Positions 11,279 to 29,408 are shown, numbered from the stretch's first letter. The stretch: 64,000 nt of DNA from Leucosporidium creatinivorum (GCA_001600635.1 BCKL01000035.1:72589-136588), one strand, 5' to 3'. Numbers and translations: made by a program. The notes: generated by a model from the letters alone, not told the origin.

Positions 11279-14213
11279 ATGAACGCTTCAGCCACCTCAT
11301 TCCCACCACCAGGATTCTCCTCTCGAAGAGCCGCTTTCGGAGGACAACTCACTACAGAGCAGGGCTCAGCAGCCGCTTCTCCCGCTCCGGCGCCCGCTGT
11401 AGCTCGTTCCAACGGTCAACAACAGCAGCAGCGCCAGACTCCTCCTCACCAGCAACAGCAATCTGCACCTCAACAGCAGCCCAAGTCCAAGGGCAAAGGC
11501 AGAGCGCCCAAGTCTCACCAGCAGCAGCAACCGGCAAATGCTCCCTCTGCCGCCATTGTCGTCGCTACTACCGAGCAGGAGCAGCAGCAAGAAGAGGAGG
11601 AAGAGGAGATCGACGAAGCCGACATGTGCTTCATCTGCGCCGAGAAGGCCGTGCTCTGGGCGGTCGGAGAGTGCGGCCACAGGACCTGTCATACTTGCTC
11701 GATTCGGTTGCGCGCGCTCTACAAGAAGAGGTGTGTGGTGTGGCAGAGCTGTAGCAGAGGGATGTGTGCTAACGAATCGATCTTCGAACAGGGAGTGCAC
11801 CTTTTGCAAGACGGTCTGCGAGAGGGTCATCTTCACCGAGTCGGCGACGGAGCCTTACTCGTCCTACACCCCCGCCGCCATCCCCTTTACCGACACGAGG
11901 GTCAGCCTACTTTGTTCTGTATCGTCCTTCGCGCTCGCAAGGCTGACCCTTGCTTTCTCTCTCCCATCGCCCCCTTCTCGGCGCTCCTTCTCTTCCCCCA
12001 CCCGACAGCTCGGCCTAGCCTTCGAAACCCGCGCCCAAATGGACTCCTCCATCTCCCTCCTACGCTTCAACTGCCCCTCCCCTTCCTGCGACTCAGTCCT
12101 ACAATCCTGGCCCGACCTCAAGCGCCACTGCCGAACGACGCACCAATCCTCCATCTGCGACCTGTGCTCCTACCACAAGAAGATCTTCTCGCACGAGCAT
12201 TCCTTGTATAACCCCAAGGAGATGACCAAGCATATGGGCGAGGATCATACGAGTTGTGATTTTTGTAGGAAGGCGTTCTATGATGCCGATGCGCTGTATA
12301 AGCATTGTAGGGAGGCGCATGAGGAGTGCTTCTTGTGCGTGCAGCAGGGGATTAGGCATCAGTATCATTTAAACTATAACCAGCTCGTTCGTCTTCATCT
12401 CTCTTCTCTCTTCGCTCGGCGCTCGGTCCGACGCTGACCCTCTCTCTTCTCCTCCCTCTTCACCCCCTCGGCCTCGCTAACCCCCTACACCACACAACAG
12501 GAAGCCCACTTTATCGCCTCTCATCACCCTTGCCCCCACCCCAACTGCCTCTCCCAAAAATTCGTCGTCTTCGGCACCGAACTCGACCTCCAAGCCCACG
12601 CCGTCGAAGTGCACGGCGCTTCTCTCTCGGACCAGAAATCTCGGAAAGACGCCCGAAGGATCGAGACGAACTTTACGTCGAGCTATCAGCAGGTGGAGAA
12701 TGGGAGACGGGGGGGACATGGAGGAGCGGGAGGAGGAGCGGGGAGGGATGGAAGGAGGGAGAGGGAGAGGAGGGAGCAGGAGGTGGGACAGCAGCCTGCT
12801 TTTGTGAGGACTGAGGAAGGGGGACGAGGAGGATCGGGAGCGGAGCGTGTAGTCCCCGGTTTGGGAGGACGACGAGCGGGCTTTGGAGCGGGGCTGACGT
12901 TGGAGCAGCCGCCTCATCAGCAGCAGCAGCAGAGGAGTGGGAACGCTAGTGCGAGTGGGAGTGGAGCGAGTACGCCCAGGGCGGACCCTCAGGTGCAGGA
13001 GTGAGTGGTTCGAACCTCTCCCTTCGCTCTCGTCGCCGTCGTCGCCGAGCAGCTCGCTGACCCCCTTTCGACAACAATAGACGCCACGAAGCCGTCATGC
13101 GCCGAGTCAAGCAAGCCGTCAACGGCTCCGAAGCAAAGGTCACGAGCTTCAAGCTTTCAGGTGAGTATCGAGCGCTTCTCCCTCGCCCTCGCTCAACCGC
13201 TGAACCCCTCTGCTCTGTCCTCCTCGCTCCCCTCACGAACAGTCCGATCCTACCGCGCCAACGAAGTCTCTTCGGACGACCTCATCGACCAACTCTGGAA
13301 CATCTTCGACCAGAACCAAGAAGTCGCTGGGCCCATCATCCAGGGATTGGCCGACTTGTTCGTACAAGAAGATCCGGAGAAGCGGACTAGTCTGTTAAGC
13401 GCTTGGGAAGGTCTTCGAGCAGAGGTGAGTCGCGCTCTGTCGTCTCGTGCTCGAGCTCGCCGAAGCTGACCTCGGCCTACGTTTCAACAGCAAAACCACT
13501 TCCCCACCCTCGCGCCCCTCGCCCCCGCCCTCAACGGCATCCCCACCGCCTCACCCTCCAACCCCTCCTCCCGCGGCCTCAACAACCGCAACTCCCGCAA
13601 CCAACGCGGTGGAGGAACCCCCGCCGTGTGGGATCGAGTCGCCCAAGCCGCCGCCTCTCCCGCTCAGCGTGCTTCAGCCAACCCTTTCCCCGCTCTCGGA
13701 CCAGGAGGAAGTAGTGTCGTCGGTATGGCGAGGCCGAAAGCTAGGGCTACACCGTGGGCTGGCTCGTCGGCTACGCCTTCGGGCTCGGCGCCTCCGAGTC
13801 GAGGATCGACTCCCCTCCCTCCGGCGAGGCCTCAGCCTATCTCCCTTCCCGCTCCTCCCCGTCTCAGCGCCTCGACACTCCGACCTCCACCCGCTCAATC
13901 AGGTCATGCTTTCCCCTCCCTCCCCTCCTCCAACCTCGAAGCCGAACGACGAGCGAGGGTCAAGGCTGCGCTCGGGAGGCCAGGGACGACAGTGGCGGAT
14001 GATATGAGCCCTGGTACGGGCGAGGGAGGGTCCGCGTGGGGTGGTGGAAGCGCGAGTGGGAGTAGGAGTGGAAGTCCGGATGGTGGTTTTCCGGGGTTGA
14101 ACGCGGGCAGTGAACAGCAGCAGCAGCAGCAGCAGCAGCAAGGTGGAGGAGCAGGAGGAAAGAAGAAGAAGGGCAAGGTGCTGTTGATGAGTCATGGGGT
14201 TCTGAGGGGTTGA
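11279..14213 (+). CDS. HEL2: E3 ubiquitin ligase Hel2 / ZNF598 (ribosome-collision sensor)
   Basis: A RING ligase that recognises collided ribosomes and ubiquitinates small-subunit proteins, starting ribosome quality control. About seven exons encode roughly 840 residues. The N-terminal ~110 residues are Gln/Pro/Ala-rich with an acidic run EEEEEEIDEAD. The RING is CFICAEKAVLWAVGECGHRTCHTCSIRLRALY...CTFCK. It is followed by the C2H2-type array characteristic of Hel2, with CPSPSCDSVLQSWPDLKRHCRTTH, CDLCSYHKKIFSHEH, CDFCRKAFYDADALYKHCREAH and the HPCPHPNC finger. A helical region (SSDDLIDQLWNIFDQNQEV) and a long low-complexity tail follow, with a Q9 run (CAG repeat near 14117-14141) and a lysine-rich end KKKKGK. 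RING plus this finger order separates it from other RING ligases. Confidence 0.93.
14117..14141 (+). repeat. CAG microsatellite coding polyglutamine
   Basis: A run of CAG triplets near the 3' end of HEL2 encodes about nine glutamines in the disordered tail. A shorter CAG run occurs in the same gene near 12918-12932. Both are in frame, and such runs are length-variable in most species. Confidence 0.85.
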
Positions 14214-14638
14214 GCGAGAGGGAGCTTAGGCCGAGGTTTTCGGAGGAGAGCATTGGTGTAGAGCCTTGGCGACTCAACCTTTTCGTCTAGAATAAGCAGC
14301 ATACCTCGTTTGAGAGGCCTTACGATAGCTGTGTCGAGGCTGAGCGAAGGACGACCGGCGAGAAGACAACTACATACGAGCGCCGAGCATCTCTGCTCGC
14401 GACGGGCGAAGGCTCGTCCGCGGTCTCTCGCCGCGAGCTCACTTTGTCTCGAGCGCATATGGCGGATGTGTCGGGATTGGATTGAGAGCTTGACTTTCAG
14501 TAGCGGTATGTACAACTCAGGCGACTCGACTCGGCTCTCGCAGCTCGATTTTATCGCCGAGCTAAAGCTGACTCTATGGAAGTAGAAGGTCAGCGAGCTG
14601 CTCACCAACTTGGACCGAGAGACTTAGGGCACCTTCCA
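14214..14638. other. Convergent 3' flank between HEL2 and an F-box-like gene
   Basis: A 425-base region between converging genes. Short open frames on both strands show no domain or splice logic. Probably 3' UTR sequence. Confidence 0.5.
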
Positions 14639-15883
14639 TCACCACTCGAGCTTGACTTTGCGACGCTCACACCACTCCTCGAACTCGGCGATGCCTTTTC
14701 GACCAAGCTCGGAGTCAGGAAGCTCGAGCCCCAACCACTCGAGTTCCGAGACAGCCGTTTCGCCCACCTCTTCGAGCATCTCCTCCACCCTAGTAGCATT
14801 CGAGGCGGAGAACACCGTTAAGCGTTTGATCGGACGAGGGGCGAGCGTGAGGAGGCCGATGGCGTGGCATTCGAGAGCGAGCTCTTCGACGTTGGGGCAT
14901 TGCCTAAGGAGGTGGAGTAGGGTACCACTGGTCGTCTCGCTGATAATCATGGCGCCACGCGGTGTGCGGAAGCCGTAGAGGAGGGTGAGGGAGAGGAAGG
15001 AAGCAGCGCCAGGAATGTTGACGAGGGAAGGGCAGCCCTCGCGGCCGTAACCATCGTGCTCGGGCTCTACGAGGTGGAGAGTGACTGTGTGAGGACGACA
15101 GTCCAACAGCTTTGGCACGAGACGATAGCAGGACTCGGTAGGCGTCCAGGGAGCGCCGAGGTAGCCGAGCGAGTTGAGGTGGAACGGGAGGGGAGGAAAG
15201 CTGTCGCCGGCGCGAATGATGGTGAGGTTTGAGAGCTCGAGAGTCTTGACGTCTAGGAGTTGGTTCATCTGTCAGCGCCGTGCTGCAGTAGCTGTGGATT
15301 GAGAACTCACGCTTCAAGAACGGAGCAACGCCGAAGCTCGTGTCGGGTAGCGGATCCCTTTTCGTCCCGACGTAGAACAAGAGAAGCCCCTCGACGCTTG
15401 CAAGGCGCTGGCGACGAGCTGGCCGGGCAGAGCCGAGGAGTACGAGCCTCCATTCACCGCCAAAGTCTTGGTCGACCTACGCCGAGCCTGGCTCTTGACG
15501 AATGCTCGGACCTGCTTCTTGGTTTTGAGCGCCACCTCCTTCCACAGCAACCTCTGCGCCTCCTCTTTCCATGCCGTGCACACCAGCGAAGCGTTCGAGA
15601 GGAAAGTCGCTCGAGCCGCTCCCTCTCCCGAAGCGAGCGTGCTGAGGTCTGCTGCCGGTGAATGAGCGAGGTCGAGGATGTGGCAGAGGATCTCATTCGA
15701 GAGCGAGTAGATGGGAGATGGAGGAAAGTAGCTGAGGGAGAGGTGCGCGAGTCCTTCTTCGAGAGAGCTTGAAGCGCTTGAGATGACTTCTGGCACGACG
15801 GGAGAGCGCCACAGGTGGTTGATTGAGGTCGATTGAGCCTTTCGGTACACCATCGGCGTGAGGCGCACTCGTTTGAGTTGCAT
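14639..15883 (-). CDS. F-box/LRR-like protein, divergent family member 1 (frame break suspected)
   Basis: The most divergent of five related genes in this window. It lacks the shared MEAQQQP N-terminus but keeps the F-box-like core: YSLSNEILCHILDL, then ASLVCTAWKEEAQRLLWKEV. The C-terminal part has leucine-rich segments (LDVKTLELSNLTII, CPNVEELALECHAIGLLTL) and the family ending ...EEWCERRKVKLEW. The F-box suggests an SCF ubiquitin-ligase substrate adaptor; this is inference. An intron at about 15253-15310 (branch GCTGAC, acceptor CTCCTAG) joins FGVAPFLK to VKTLELSN in frame. The segment before it, LLLFYVGTKRDPLPD, is offset by one base from the upstream exon near 15375-15395. Either there is a real frameshift or sequence error, or a longer intron (donor near QL|VA, acceptor GCTGACAG) skips this segment. 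Confidence 0.6.
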
Positions 15884-16167
15884 GGCGAGCTGGAGCCGAA
15901 GTCGAAGCGAAAACGAGCGAGTGGCACGAAGTCAACAGACGCTCGGCCCTCGTCTGGCGCTAAAGAGGGCGGGCGCTGCAATCCGGTGCAGATTTTGAGG
16001 CAAAGCGAGATACAGGATAGTCTTTAGAAATATCAGTCTTACATTTTAAGTCCTCAAACGACTCGCCTACAACTTACAGACGACGAGCGAGAGCACCCTT
16101 TTCGACCGAGCGGCTCATCTCGTTTTTCTCTCTCCTACCACATCGCGCTCCCCCCTTTCGACCCAAC

Positions 16168-19100
16168 ATGTCAGCCAGAAGAGGAGCAGCCAAGTCAACT
16201 ATAGCACAGCAACCTTCTACCTCTTTACCGCCCGCTGCCACCTCGCCAGCAGCTTCCGCTCCCGAGCCGTCGTCAGCGCCGCCCGCTCCTCCTTCGTTCG
16301 GAACGATTCGACCTCTCGCAGCCGCGCAGAGTTTCTTCTCCCATTCCCATACAAGCAGCCTTGGGCCATGGCAAGTGCACCTCACGGATCGAGCTCTCAA
16401 GTCGTTGAGATTGCTTCGGGACCGCTCCGCCCAGAGCATCGTCTGTTCCAAAATTGAGCAGCTCACCCATGGTCACTTCTCCGAGTCCAACACCAAGCCA
16501 ATGTGCCGACTCTACGAGCAGGAGAATGCGCTCCTCTTCCATGCCAAGCTCTCGCGCAACCTCCGCCTCGTATGGGAGGTCGCCATCGTCGAATCGGACG
16601 GCGGACACCGAGCGACTCAGATCATCCGCATTATCTCGGTCGAATCGCACGACTCGATGGACGCCAAGCGATGGCTTTGGTCGGCTCTCGTCGCCGAGCA
16701 ACGAGCCCGAGGGAGGCAGTACAAGCAGATGTGCGGCGTTCGACTCGGCGTACCCAGCAAAGGAGCCGCCATGAACAACGTCTTCCTCCCTCAAACCTGG
16801 GTCTCGGAGTCGCTCGTGCTCGAGGACGAGAGCAAGGAGATGGACGAGCCCGAAGTCATCGCCGAGCCCCTCACGCCGACGCAGCAGAACGAGCTCCACG
16901 AGCTCATCGGCCTCTCCAAATCGATCCCCTTCAGCAAGAGTGTTGTCGCCTCGGTCTTCAGCAACGATGCGACAGCGTCGCACCTCTTTGCCGTCTCGTG
17001 AGTCGTCGCACATCGACAGTTTGACCTCGGCGATGCTGACTCTTCTCGGCACAGACCTCAGGAGGAGGAAGTCATCAACCATCCCGGATCGAGCGTCACC
17101 ATCGGCAGGTCAGGAAGTGGCAAGACGACTTGCATGCTGTTCAAGGTCAGAACTCCACTGCAGTGCTCGGCCTCAGTCGACTTCTCGCTCCGCTGACTCA
17201 CTTCTTGGTTTTGCTCGCTTCGCGGCTCTCACACAGATCCTCGGCATACAAAACCACTTCCAGCTCAACCCATCGCCTCTCCTCCCCCCTCGTTCGCGTC
17301 GACAGCTCTTCGTCACCCAATCTCCCGTCCTTGCCGGTCGAGTCCGTAAGGCCTACGAGTCGCTCGCCAGGACGCAAGCGCTCAACGAGATCAGCAAGGA
17401 GGCGTTCCAGCGTATGGTCGAGGCCGAGTCGGAGGACGAGAGCGACTTTGCTCTCGACGTCGAGCAGGGTCAAGCGGATCGCCGAGGTCTCCCGTCGCGC
17501 TGGGGCGAGCTCGACGACTCGCACTTCCCCCTCTTCATCTCCTACGGCACGTTACTCGACCTCCTCGAAGCCGAGTTGGGGATCCAGCGCGACTGCCGAG
17601 GAAAGGGAGGCGGGCGACAGCACCAGCGGCGCATCAGCAAGATCAAAACGGGCGCCGCCGTCGACCCTTTCGAGTCGACAACAGCATCCTCTTCCTCGAA
17701 TAGCTGGATGATGGAGGTCGATGGCGAAACCTTCTCCGCCTTCTACTGGCCTTCGTTCGACGAGCGATTGAAGAAAGGGCTGCCTGCGCCGGATCTCGTC
17801 TGGAGTGAGATTTTGGGCGTAGTCAAGGGCAACGCCGAGGTGTCGAGCACGCAGAAGGTGTTCCTTATGATATTCCGCTCTACCGAGGGGCTCAGGCTGA
17901 TCCCGATACCGTACAGGGCTACCTTGACGAATCGGCATACCTCGCTCTCTCGGATCGAGTCGCTCCCGCCTTCGCCTCGGCTCGAACCCAGCTCTACGCT
18001 CTCGCCAAGTCCTACTTCATTCGCTCCGGAGAGCTCGGGATGCACGACGTGGCGGATCGGTGCGTTGAGACTCCGCCGAGCAGTCCGAGCTCTGCACGGG
18101 CGCCGGCGCTGAACGCTGACACTTCCTCTGCTCCTTTTCCAGCACCTTCAACATCATCCATGCCTTCAAGGAGCAGCCCTCTAAGGTCAAGGAGTGCTCG
18201 GTGGCCTTCCTCGCCGTTGACGAGGCTCAAGATCTCCTCCTCCTGGATTACGCTCGTATGTCTCGGCGCTCGTTCATGCGCATTAACTTCGCTTCAACTC
18301 ACCTCGTTCCCTTGACAGTCCTCCGCATGCTCCTCAGCAACCCAGCTGGACTCATGGCGGTCGGCGACACGGCCCAGACAATTCACTCGGGCTCGTCCTT
18401 TGTTCGTTTGCCCCTCGTTCTCGCCGGCTCCCTCTTCCCTTCCACTCTTCCTCTTGTAGACTGGTGCTGAATGTCCTCACTCACAGCGTTTCGAGTCGCT
18501 CACCTCGTCGTGGTGGGTCGACGAGGAGCAGCGAGCCAAGGCCGAAGGGAGACCGGCCGAGCACCCTATCCTCCTACACTTGTCGACCAACTACCGCTCG
18601 CATCAAGGGATCACCCGCTGCTCGCACGCCATCGTGGAGGCAATCGTCGGCTTGTTCCCGAATGCCATCGACGTCCTCAAGCCCGAGAAGGGAAAGGTAG
18701 ACGGTCCACCTCCGCTATGGATAGACGCCTCGTCTCATCAGGACGGTCAGGAGCTCGCCTTCTTCAAGGGAGAAGGAGCGAGCGAACACATCGAGTTTGG
18801 GGCCAAGACCTGTAAGCTCGAGCTCGGCGTTTCGCCTTGCGCCGAGGTGCGAGAGGCTGACGATTCGCTCTTTGCTAGGCATCATTGTTCGAGACGAAGC
18901 TGCACGAGATCGCCTGAGGCCCACAGTCGGAGATTCGGCGCTCATCCTCACGCTCTTTGAGAGCAAGGGCCTCGAGTTCGACCACACGCTGTTGTTCAAC
19001 CTCGCTTCGGATTCGCCAGCCACCGCTTCTCAGGTAGGTGCATAGAATCAAGCGTCTTGGTTCGTTGCGCGTCCCCGCGATCGACTAATCATTCCATTCT

Positions 19101-22100
19101 CTGTCGCAGTGGCGAGCGCTCCTCAACGTCGCCGCTCCCTGGGGTACCAACTTCCCTCGCTTCGACCCTCAACTTCACGCCATATTGAGGTTGGAGCTTC
19201 AGCGCACATACGTCGCGCTCACTCGAGGCCGCAAGAACGTCTGGATCGTCGAAGCGGACGAGTTCAAGAGCTCGGCGCTCAAGGTGCTCTCTTTTTCCGG
19301 ACTCGCGATGCTTCCGCTGACGTCGGCACGCTTCGACAGATCTACCTCACCACCAAGGACGTCATCAAGATCGCCGACCCTTCGAAACCTCTTCCCTCGC
19401 TCGGAGAGACGAGAAGTTCCAACGAGGACTGGAAGGAGCGCGGCGTTTCCCTCTTCCAACAGCGCTTATACCGAGAAGCTCATCGCTCCTTCAAGAACGC
19501 TGGGGAGCACGTCGAGGCGGCCATCGCCCTCGCTTTCGCCGCCCGCGCCGACGCTCAGCTAAAGGCACGCTCGACTCGCAAGACGGAAGGCCTCTTCGCC
19601 GAGCCGGCTTCATGCGTCGCCAACGCGGCTCACCTTTGCACCGGCTCGAGGGCTCGCACCCTCCATCGTCAAGCAGGTCAATGCTGGTCACTCGATCTTC
19701 GCTTCGCCGAGGCGGCAGTCGAGTTCGAGGCGGCCGGGGAGTTCGAGGAAGCGGCCAAGTGCTTCAGGCGAGCCGGTGACTTCCGCAACGCCGTTCGTCT
19801 CTGCAAGATGGAAGGAGGAAAAGTGCAGGAGTCGACAGCCGAGCTCATCATCGAGGTGAGCTGTCTTGAGTCAGCTTGTTGCGCCGAGCCGAGCGCTGAT
19901 GTCCCTCGCTACAGGTCGCCAAAGTCGAGTTCACCCGCACCTCGCAGTTCGAAGATGCCGTCAAGCTCTTCGACTCCGACGCCGAGTACTCTGAGTGTGA
20001 GTTCCCGCGTCCCTTCGCTCAGCCGAGCCGAGCTGAGCTGATCTTTCTGCCTTGACGCCAGTCCTCAAGAACGAAGGGCTCTCTTTCGCCTCCAAGGAGT
20101 ACTACGAGAAGACCGGCAACTACCAAGAAGCTGCTTTGATCTCTCTCAAGGAGAAGGACTACGTCGACGCGGCCCTTCTCTTCGACCGAGCGGGCAGGGG
20201 AGACGAGGCGGCGCGCGCACGCATGGCTGCTCTCTGGGAGAGGCTGCCCTTCGGATCCGGCGATCTGGACTACAAGACGAGAAGCCAGTCGATCGAGCTC
20301 GTGCAGTACCTCCCCGCATCGTCTGCGCAAGTGAGTTGGACTGCTCGGCTCAAGTCCTTCTTCGTTGGCGAGCGCGGGAGCCCCGAGGTGGGCTTTGCTA
20401 CCCCCAGGGCTTGGGCTCGCTAACTCGTTTTTTGCCTGCAGCAACTCTTCCGAGAACTCGTCAAGGATACTTTGGATGCGGCAGCCCTTCTCCACCTCGC
20501 GTCAAGCGCCGACGAAACGGCGTCGCTCGCGCTGCATCTCGCCTCGTTGGACGCCGGCATCGCAGGGACAATCAACCTCTCGGGGCAGTCGCTCGAAGCG
20601 ATCTCGACCTACGTCAGGGCCGTCATGTCCTACGCCGAGAGCATCCATCGCCTGTTCCTCGCCTCAACTCTCAACGCCGAAGACGAGGAGATGCAGAAGC
20701 TCTTCGCTTTCGCGCCCATCGCAGCCTCGGGCGAGGAAGACGTCACGAATGGCGACTACCGACTCCTACCGACGTCGCCGCTCCTGTCGCAGTCATTCGG
20801 AGTCGAGACTTTGGACGCTCTCTCCATCGGCTCGGTCGCCAAGGCGTTCATCGTCGACCGTCTCGCCACCATCCTCCGCAACCTCCACGAGGATCTCTTC
20901 CAGCTTCAAGCGATTCGCCCGCCCTGCCTCGAGTGGACGACCATCGGCAGCTGCACTCGCGCAGGCTGTCCCTTCCTCCACATCAAGGACGGAGGCGCCA
21001 CCCTCCTTCAGCAAATCCCCATTCTCGGCTGTCTCGCGAGGCTCGAATCGCTACTCGAGGTCCTCTGGAACGCCGGAGCGCGAGGGTTCAGCAACGGCGA
21101 CGCTCTGAGGCTGAAGCGTCAATGGATCGAGCGCCTGGAGGAGGCGGTGCTCCAGTACGGAGTCGGCGGAGACCTGTACGAGCTTCGAGATGTACTTGAC
21201 CGAGGTGATTTCGACCGCGTCGAGCGTGTGCTTTCCGCTGCCCCCGTTGAGCGACTGTGAGTTCTTCCTCGCTCGGCGTCGGAGTCTAAGTCGAAAAACA
21301 CGGCTGATTTCGACTTCGGCGCCTACAGCTGGGAGCTTCGCGACACGGGCGCAGTGTACTTCCCTTCCGCCTTCTCGCTCTCGACTGTCATCGCTCAGGA
21401 TGTAGCGCCTTCAGCACTCTGGAGCGCCGCACCTCGCCTGCCGCTTTCGCAGATGACCTACGCCTCGACGCTCACGAGGGATGGAGTCACGCCACTTCGA
21501 CTCCTTCTCCTCCGTGGACTGTACGAGCTTTCGAAGCCCAACATCACACCTGCCAGCTTCGGGTGAGTGCTGATCACGCTCGGCGCCGAGCTACGACACT
21601 GATTGGCCGCTTCTCCTCACAGCCGCATCGTCGAATTCTTCGAGTACGTTTGAGTACCTCAGAGAGCCGATGTATTACTCATATACCTTCCTCACGCAGA
21701 ACCGTGCTGTACCTCCGCATCCCCTTCGAGATCAACCCGCTGCTCCGCTTCCTCGAAGAGCTTGCCGCGCTCGCTCTCCTCGCCGCCAAGTCCTCGCTCA
21801 AGAAGACCCCCAACGCAGGATGGAACGGATTTATCGCACCCCGACCCGTCATCAAGAGCCTTCTGCGTAAGCATCGTCAGCACCAGTCGCTCGCCTGCTC
21901 GGTGCACGTCCTCGCCTCGGTCGTCGACCTGCTTCTCAACACGATCGACTCTCTGTGCGAGCGAGAGGGTGAGTTGCTCGCTTGGTGTCGAGCAGGCAGT
22001 GATCGTTTTTTGACTTCGATCGCTGCAGGCTTCCTCATTCATGGCACCTCACCAATTCGACTCGGCAACTTCGTCAGACACCTCGCCATCAAGAAGTGGT

Positions 22101-23290
22101 GGGTCTCCTTGCTCCCAACGACGCGAAAGGATAGTATGCTGATATTTCTTCCATCGCGCAGCCTCGAGCTCCTCGCCCTAATTGGCCTCAACCTCGCCGA
22201 CTCGGTGATGGCGGCTCCGATCCGAGCTCAGATCATCGAGGGAGCCAAGCGCGGCGCAAAGGATCCCCTTCGCTACCACCACAGGATCTACAACACCCTC
22301 ACCCACGCTCCCAACTACTCCATATTCGAGACCGCTTTCCTCAGCGTCGCCAACTTCGCCGAGCCGCTCCTCGTCCTCAGCCTCCCAGGACAGCTCGCCA
22401 TACTTCCCAAGGCTGTATCGCGGATCAAGTTTGCTCGCAAGGAGTCGCTCGAGGCGCACTACCTCGCTCTCTCGCCCAGCTCGGCCTCCCTCTCGGCGCT
22501 CACGACGAGCAACGGCGTCGAGGCGGAAGGAGACCAGCCCGAAGCGGAGGAGGATGCCAGCGTCGAGAAGCAGCAGGCGGCTCGTACGATCCAAGCTTGG
22601 CTCCAGCGCAGGATCATCAAGCGTCGCTCGGCTGTCCGCTTCGACGCCTTCACCGAGATGAAAGTCGAGGTCAAGAAGCTCGGCGCAGACGCCACCATCA
22701 GGCGTTCAGCTCTCCTTCTCGGTCCTCTCGTACACCTCTACCACGCTCTACTTGAGCTTCAGCGTCTCCTCCGCGACCGCAAGAAGGAGCTGAACGGCCT
22801 TCTCAAGACGGTTGACCACATCGAGCTCGACCGCGTGATGGGGGAGTTGAACGAGTCGAGGTACGTTCTCTTGGATCTTCACTAACTTCACAAGATTCAC
22901 TGACGTTCTCCCTGCTCTAGAACCATCACCAAGGACCTCACCTCCGCCCTCAAGCTCGTCTCGCCGAGCACGACTCCGCTCACCAACACCAACAAACCGC
23001 TCGCCGTCCTCGTCGATGGCCTTCGCAGCAAGTTTATCCCCTCCCTCGACTCTCTCCAAACTCGTCTCGACGACCACCTCGCTACCGTCGACTCGCCTGG
23101 TCTCTCGGCCGAGCTCAAGCAGCACCTCGAGTTGGGCAAGAAGGGTCTTCGCGCGCCGGTCGTGTCGACGAATGGAGCTGGAAAAGAGATGAAGCCGTCG
23201 CTGAAGGTCGAGAATGGGGCGAACGGCGTCGAGGGCGATGCTGAGGGCGACGACGAGTCCGCCGAGGAGAGGGGAAGGAGGTTTGCTTGA
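16168..23290 (+). CDS. TRANK1-like giant protein: UvrD-type SF1 helicase plus TPR-like region, CCCH finger and IQ motif
   Basis: About 19 exons encode roughly 1,950-2,000 residues. After a Pro/Ala/Ser-rich N-terminus there is a ~230-residue domain (WQVHLTDRALKSLRLL...). A UvrD/Rep-type SF1 helicase core follows. Its motifs are Walker A GRSGSGKTT, Walker B AFLAVDEAQDLLLLDY, motif III-like AVGDTAQTIHSGSSFRFESL, STNYRSHQGI, ESKGLEFDHTLLFN and TYVALTRGRKNVWI. Next come helical TPR-like repeats (FKNAGEHVEAAIAL, EAAGEFEEAAKCFRRAGDF, YYEKTGNYQEAALI). A CCCH-like finger C-x8-C-x4-C-x3-H (CLEWTTIGSCTRAGCPFLH) follows, and near the C-terminus an IQ-like motif AARTIQAWLQRR. The layout resembles TRANK1 (TPR and ankyrin repeat-containing protein 1) and its fungal relatives, whose function is unknown; no ankyrin repeats are seen. 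Two introns use weaker donors (GTGTTC, GTTCGT) but restore conserved motifs. Confidence 0.82.
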
Positions 23291-23658
23291 GGGATAGTGC
23301 CATACGAGATAGCTTGAAACCTGCTTCAGTTTAATTTGTGATCTACTGAAAGCAAGCTGGCTGAGAGTCAGTAAAAGTCGAGTCGGCTTGCGAAGGAGAG
23401 GCAGCGCCGAGCAGAGTGCTGTAGGCGACGTGGGGGTCAAGTGCGCTGAGCAGATTCGGGGAGACCCTTACATAGCGTGCCTACTGCCTCGAGGCAACTG
23501 CCCACCCTCTGCAGCTCATGTCGCTTGACCTCTTTGGGGGGCGCCGACGAAGTCACCTCTCTCGCTCCTACTTCATTCTCGCGCGTCGTTTGACTCGCTC
23601 AAGGTGCGTCGGCTGAGCAGTACAGTCGAGTACACAGCTCATAGACAACATCAAACAG
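23291..23658. other. Intergenic, helicase 3' flank / PRP16 promoter
   Basis: A 368-base gap between same-strand genes. The PRP16 start codon is preceded directly by AAACAG, which could be a leader-intron acceptor. No gene is seen. Confidence 0.5.
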
Positions 23659-28758
<5,100 letters not shown>

Positions 28759-29408
28759 CTGAGGCGAGATGGTGGTGGAAAGCATGTTGTACCGCCATTG
28801 GTGCCAGTGAGAGGGGATCGCTGCGAAGGTGGTGCTGTGCAGTTGCTAGCTGGCGAAGACGATGCTCGGCGCTCGCTTCGGACTTGCTCTTTTGCTCGCG
28901 GTTCTCTCGAGTTCGCTGCTGTCTGTCGCTCTGTAGAAGGAGGAAGGCAATTGCATTTCGTCTATCAAAGCTAATCAACTACACAGACACAAGCCCATTA
29001 TTCGGTATTCAGATCTGCGCTAGATGTCATGTATCGCCTCGCTACCTACGTAGAGGATCGCAAAACACATGAGCTTGACTCTAGTTAAAGTATTGACGCA
29101 ATCTCATCATTCGAATGGGGGTGTGTGTAGGGGAGTGGGGGAGGAGGGAGAAGGGGAAAAGGGAGGGCGCCGAAGACGCTGCGAAGGGCGGATTGAAGGA
29201 TGAAAGGAGGGGGACTGGTGAGACCAGTGAGGAGGGGAGTGGGAAGAGGTACAGTAGCCCGAGAGGCTGCTGCTGTTGCTGCCCGCCCGAGAGGCCAAAG
29301 GCGAGTCCTTGGAAAGGAAAAATTGCGTCGTCGTCGACGAGGACGAGGGCGGCTGGGCGACAAGGTGAGGGCGAAGAGTGGTCCATTACAGGCGAGCGAA
29401 CACGGATG

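Noticed and set aside
13000-13030. GGTTCGAACCT resembling a tRNA B box
   Set aside because: It lies at the donor end of a HEL2 intron, with no A box and no cloverleaf partners.
16273-17082. Long (269-codon) minus-strand open frame opposite the helicase gene
   Set aside because: It mirrors the codon structure of the real plus-strand exon, which has conserved motifs; its own translation shows no domain.
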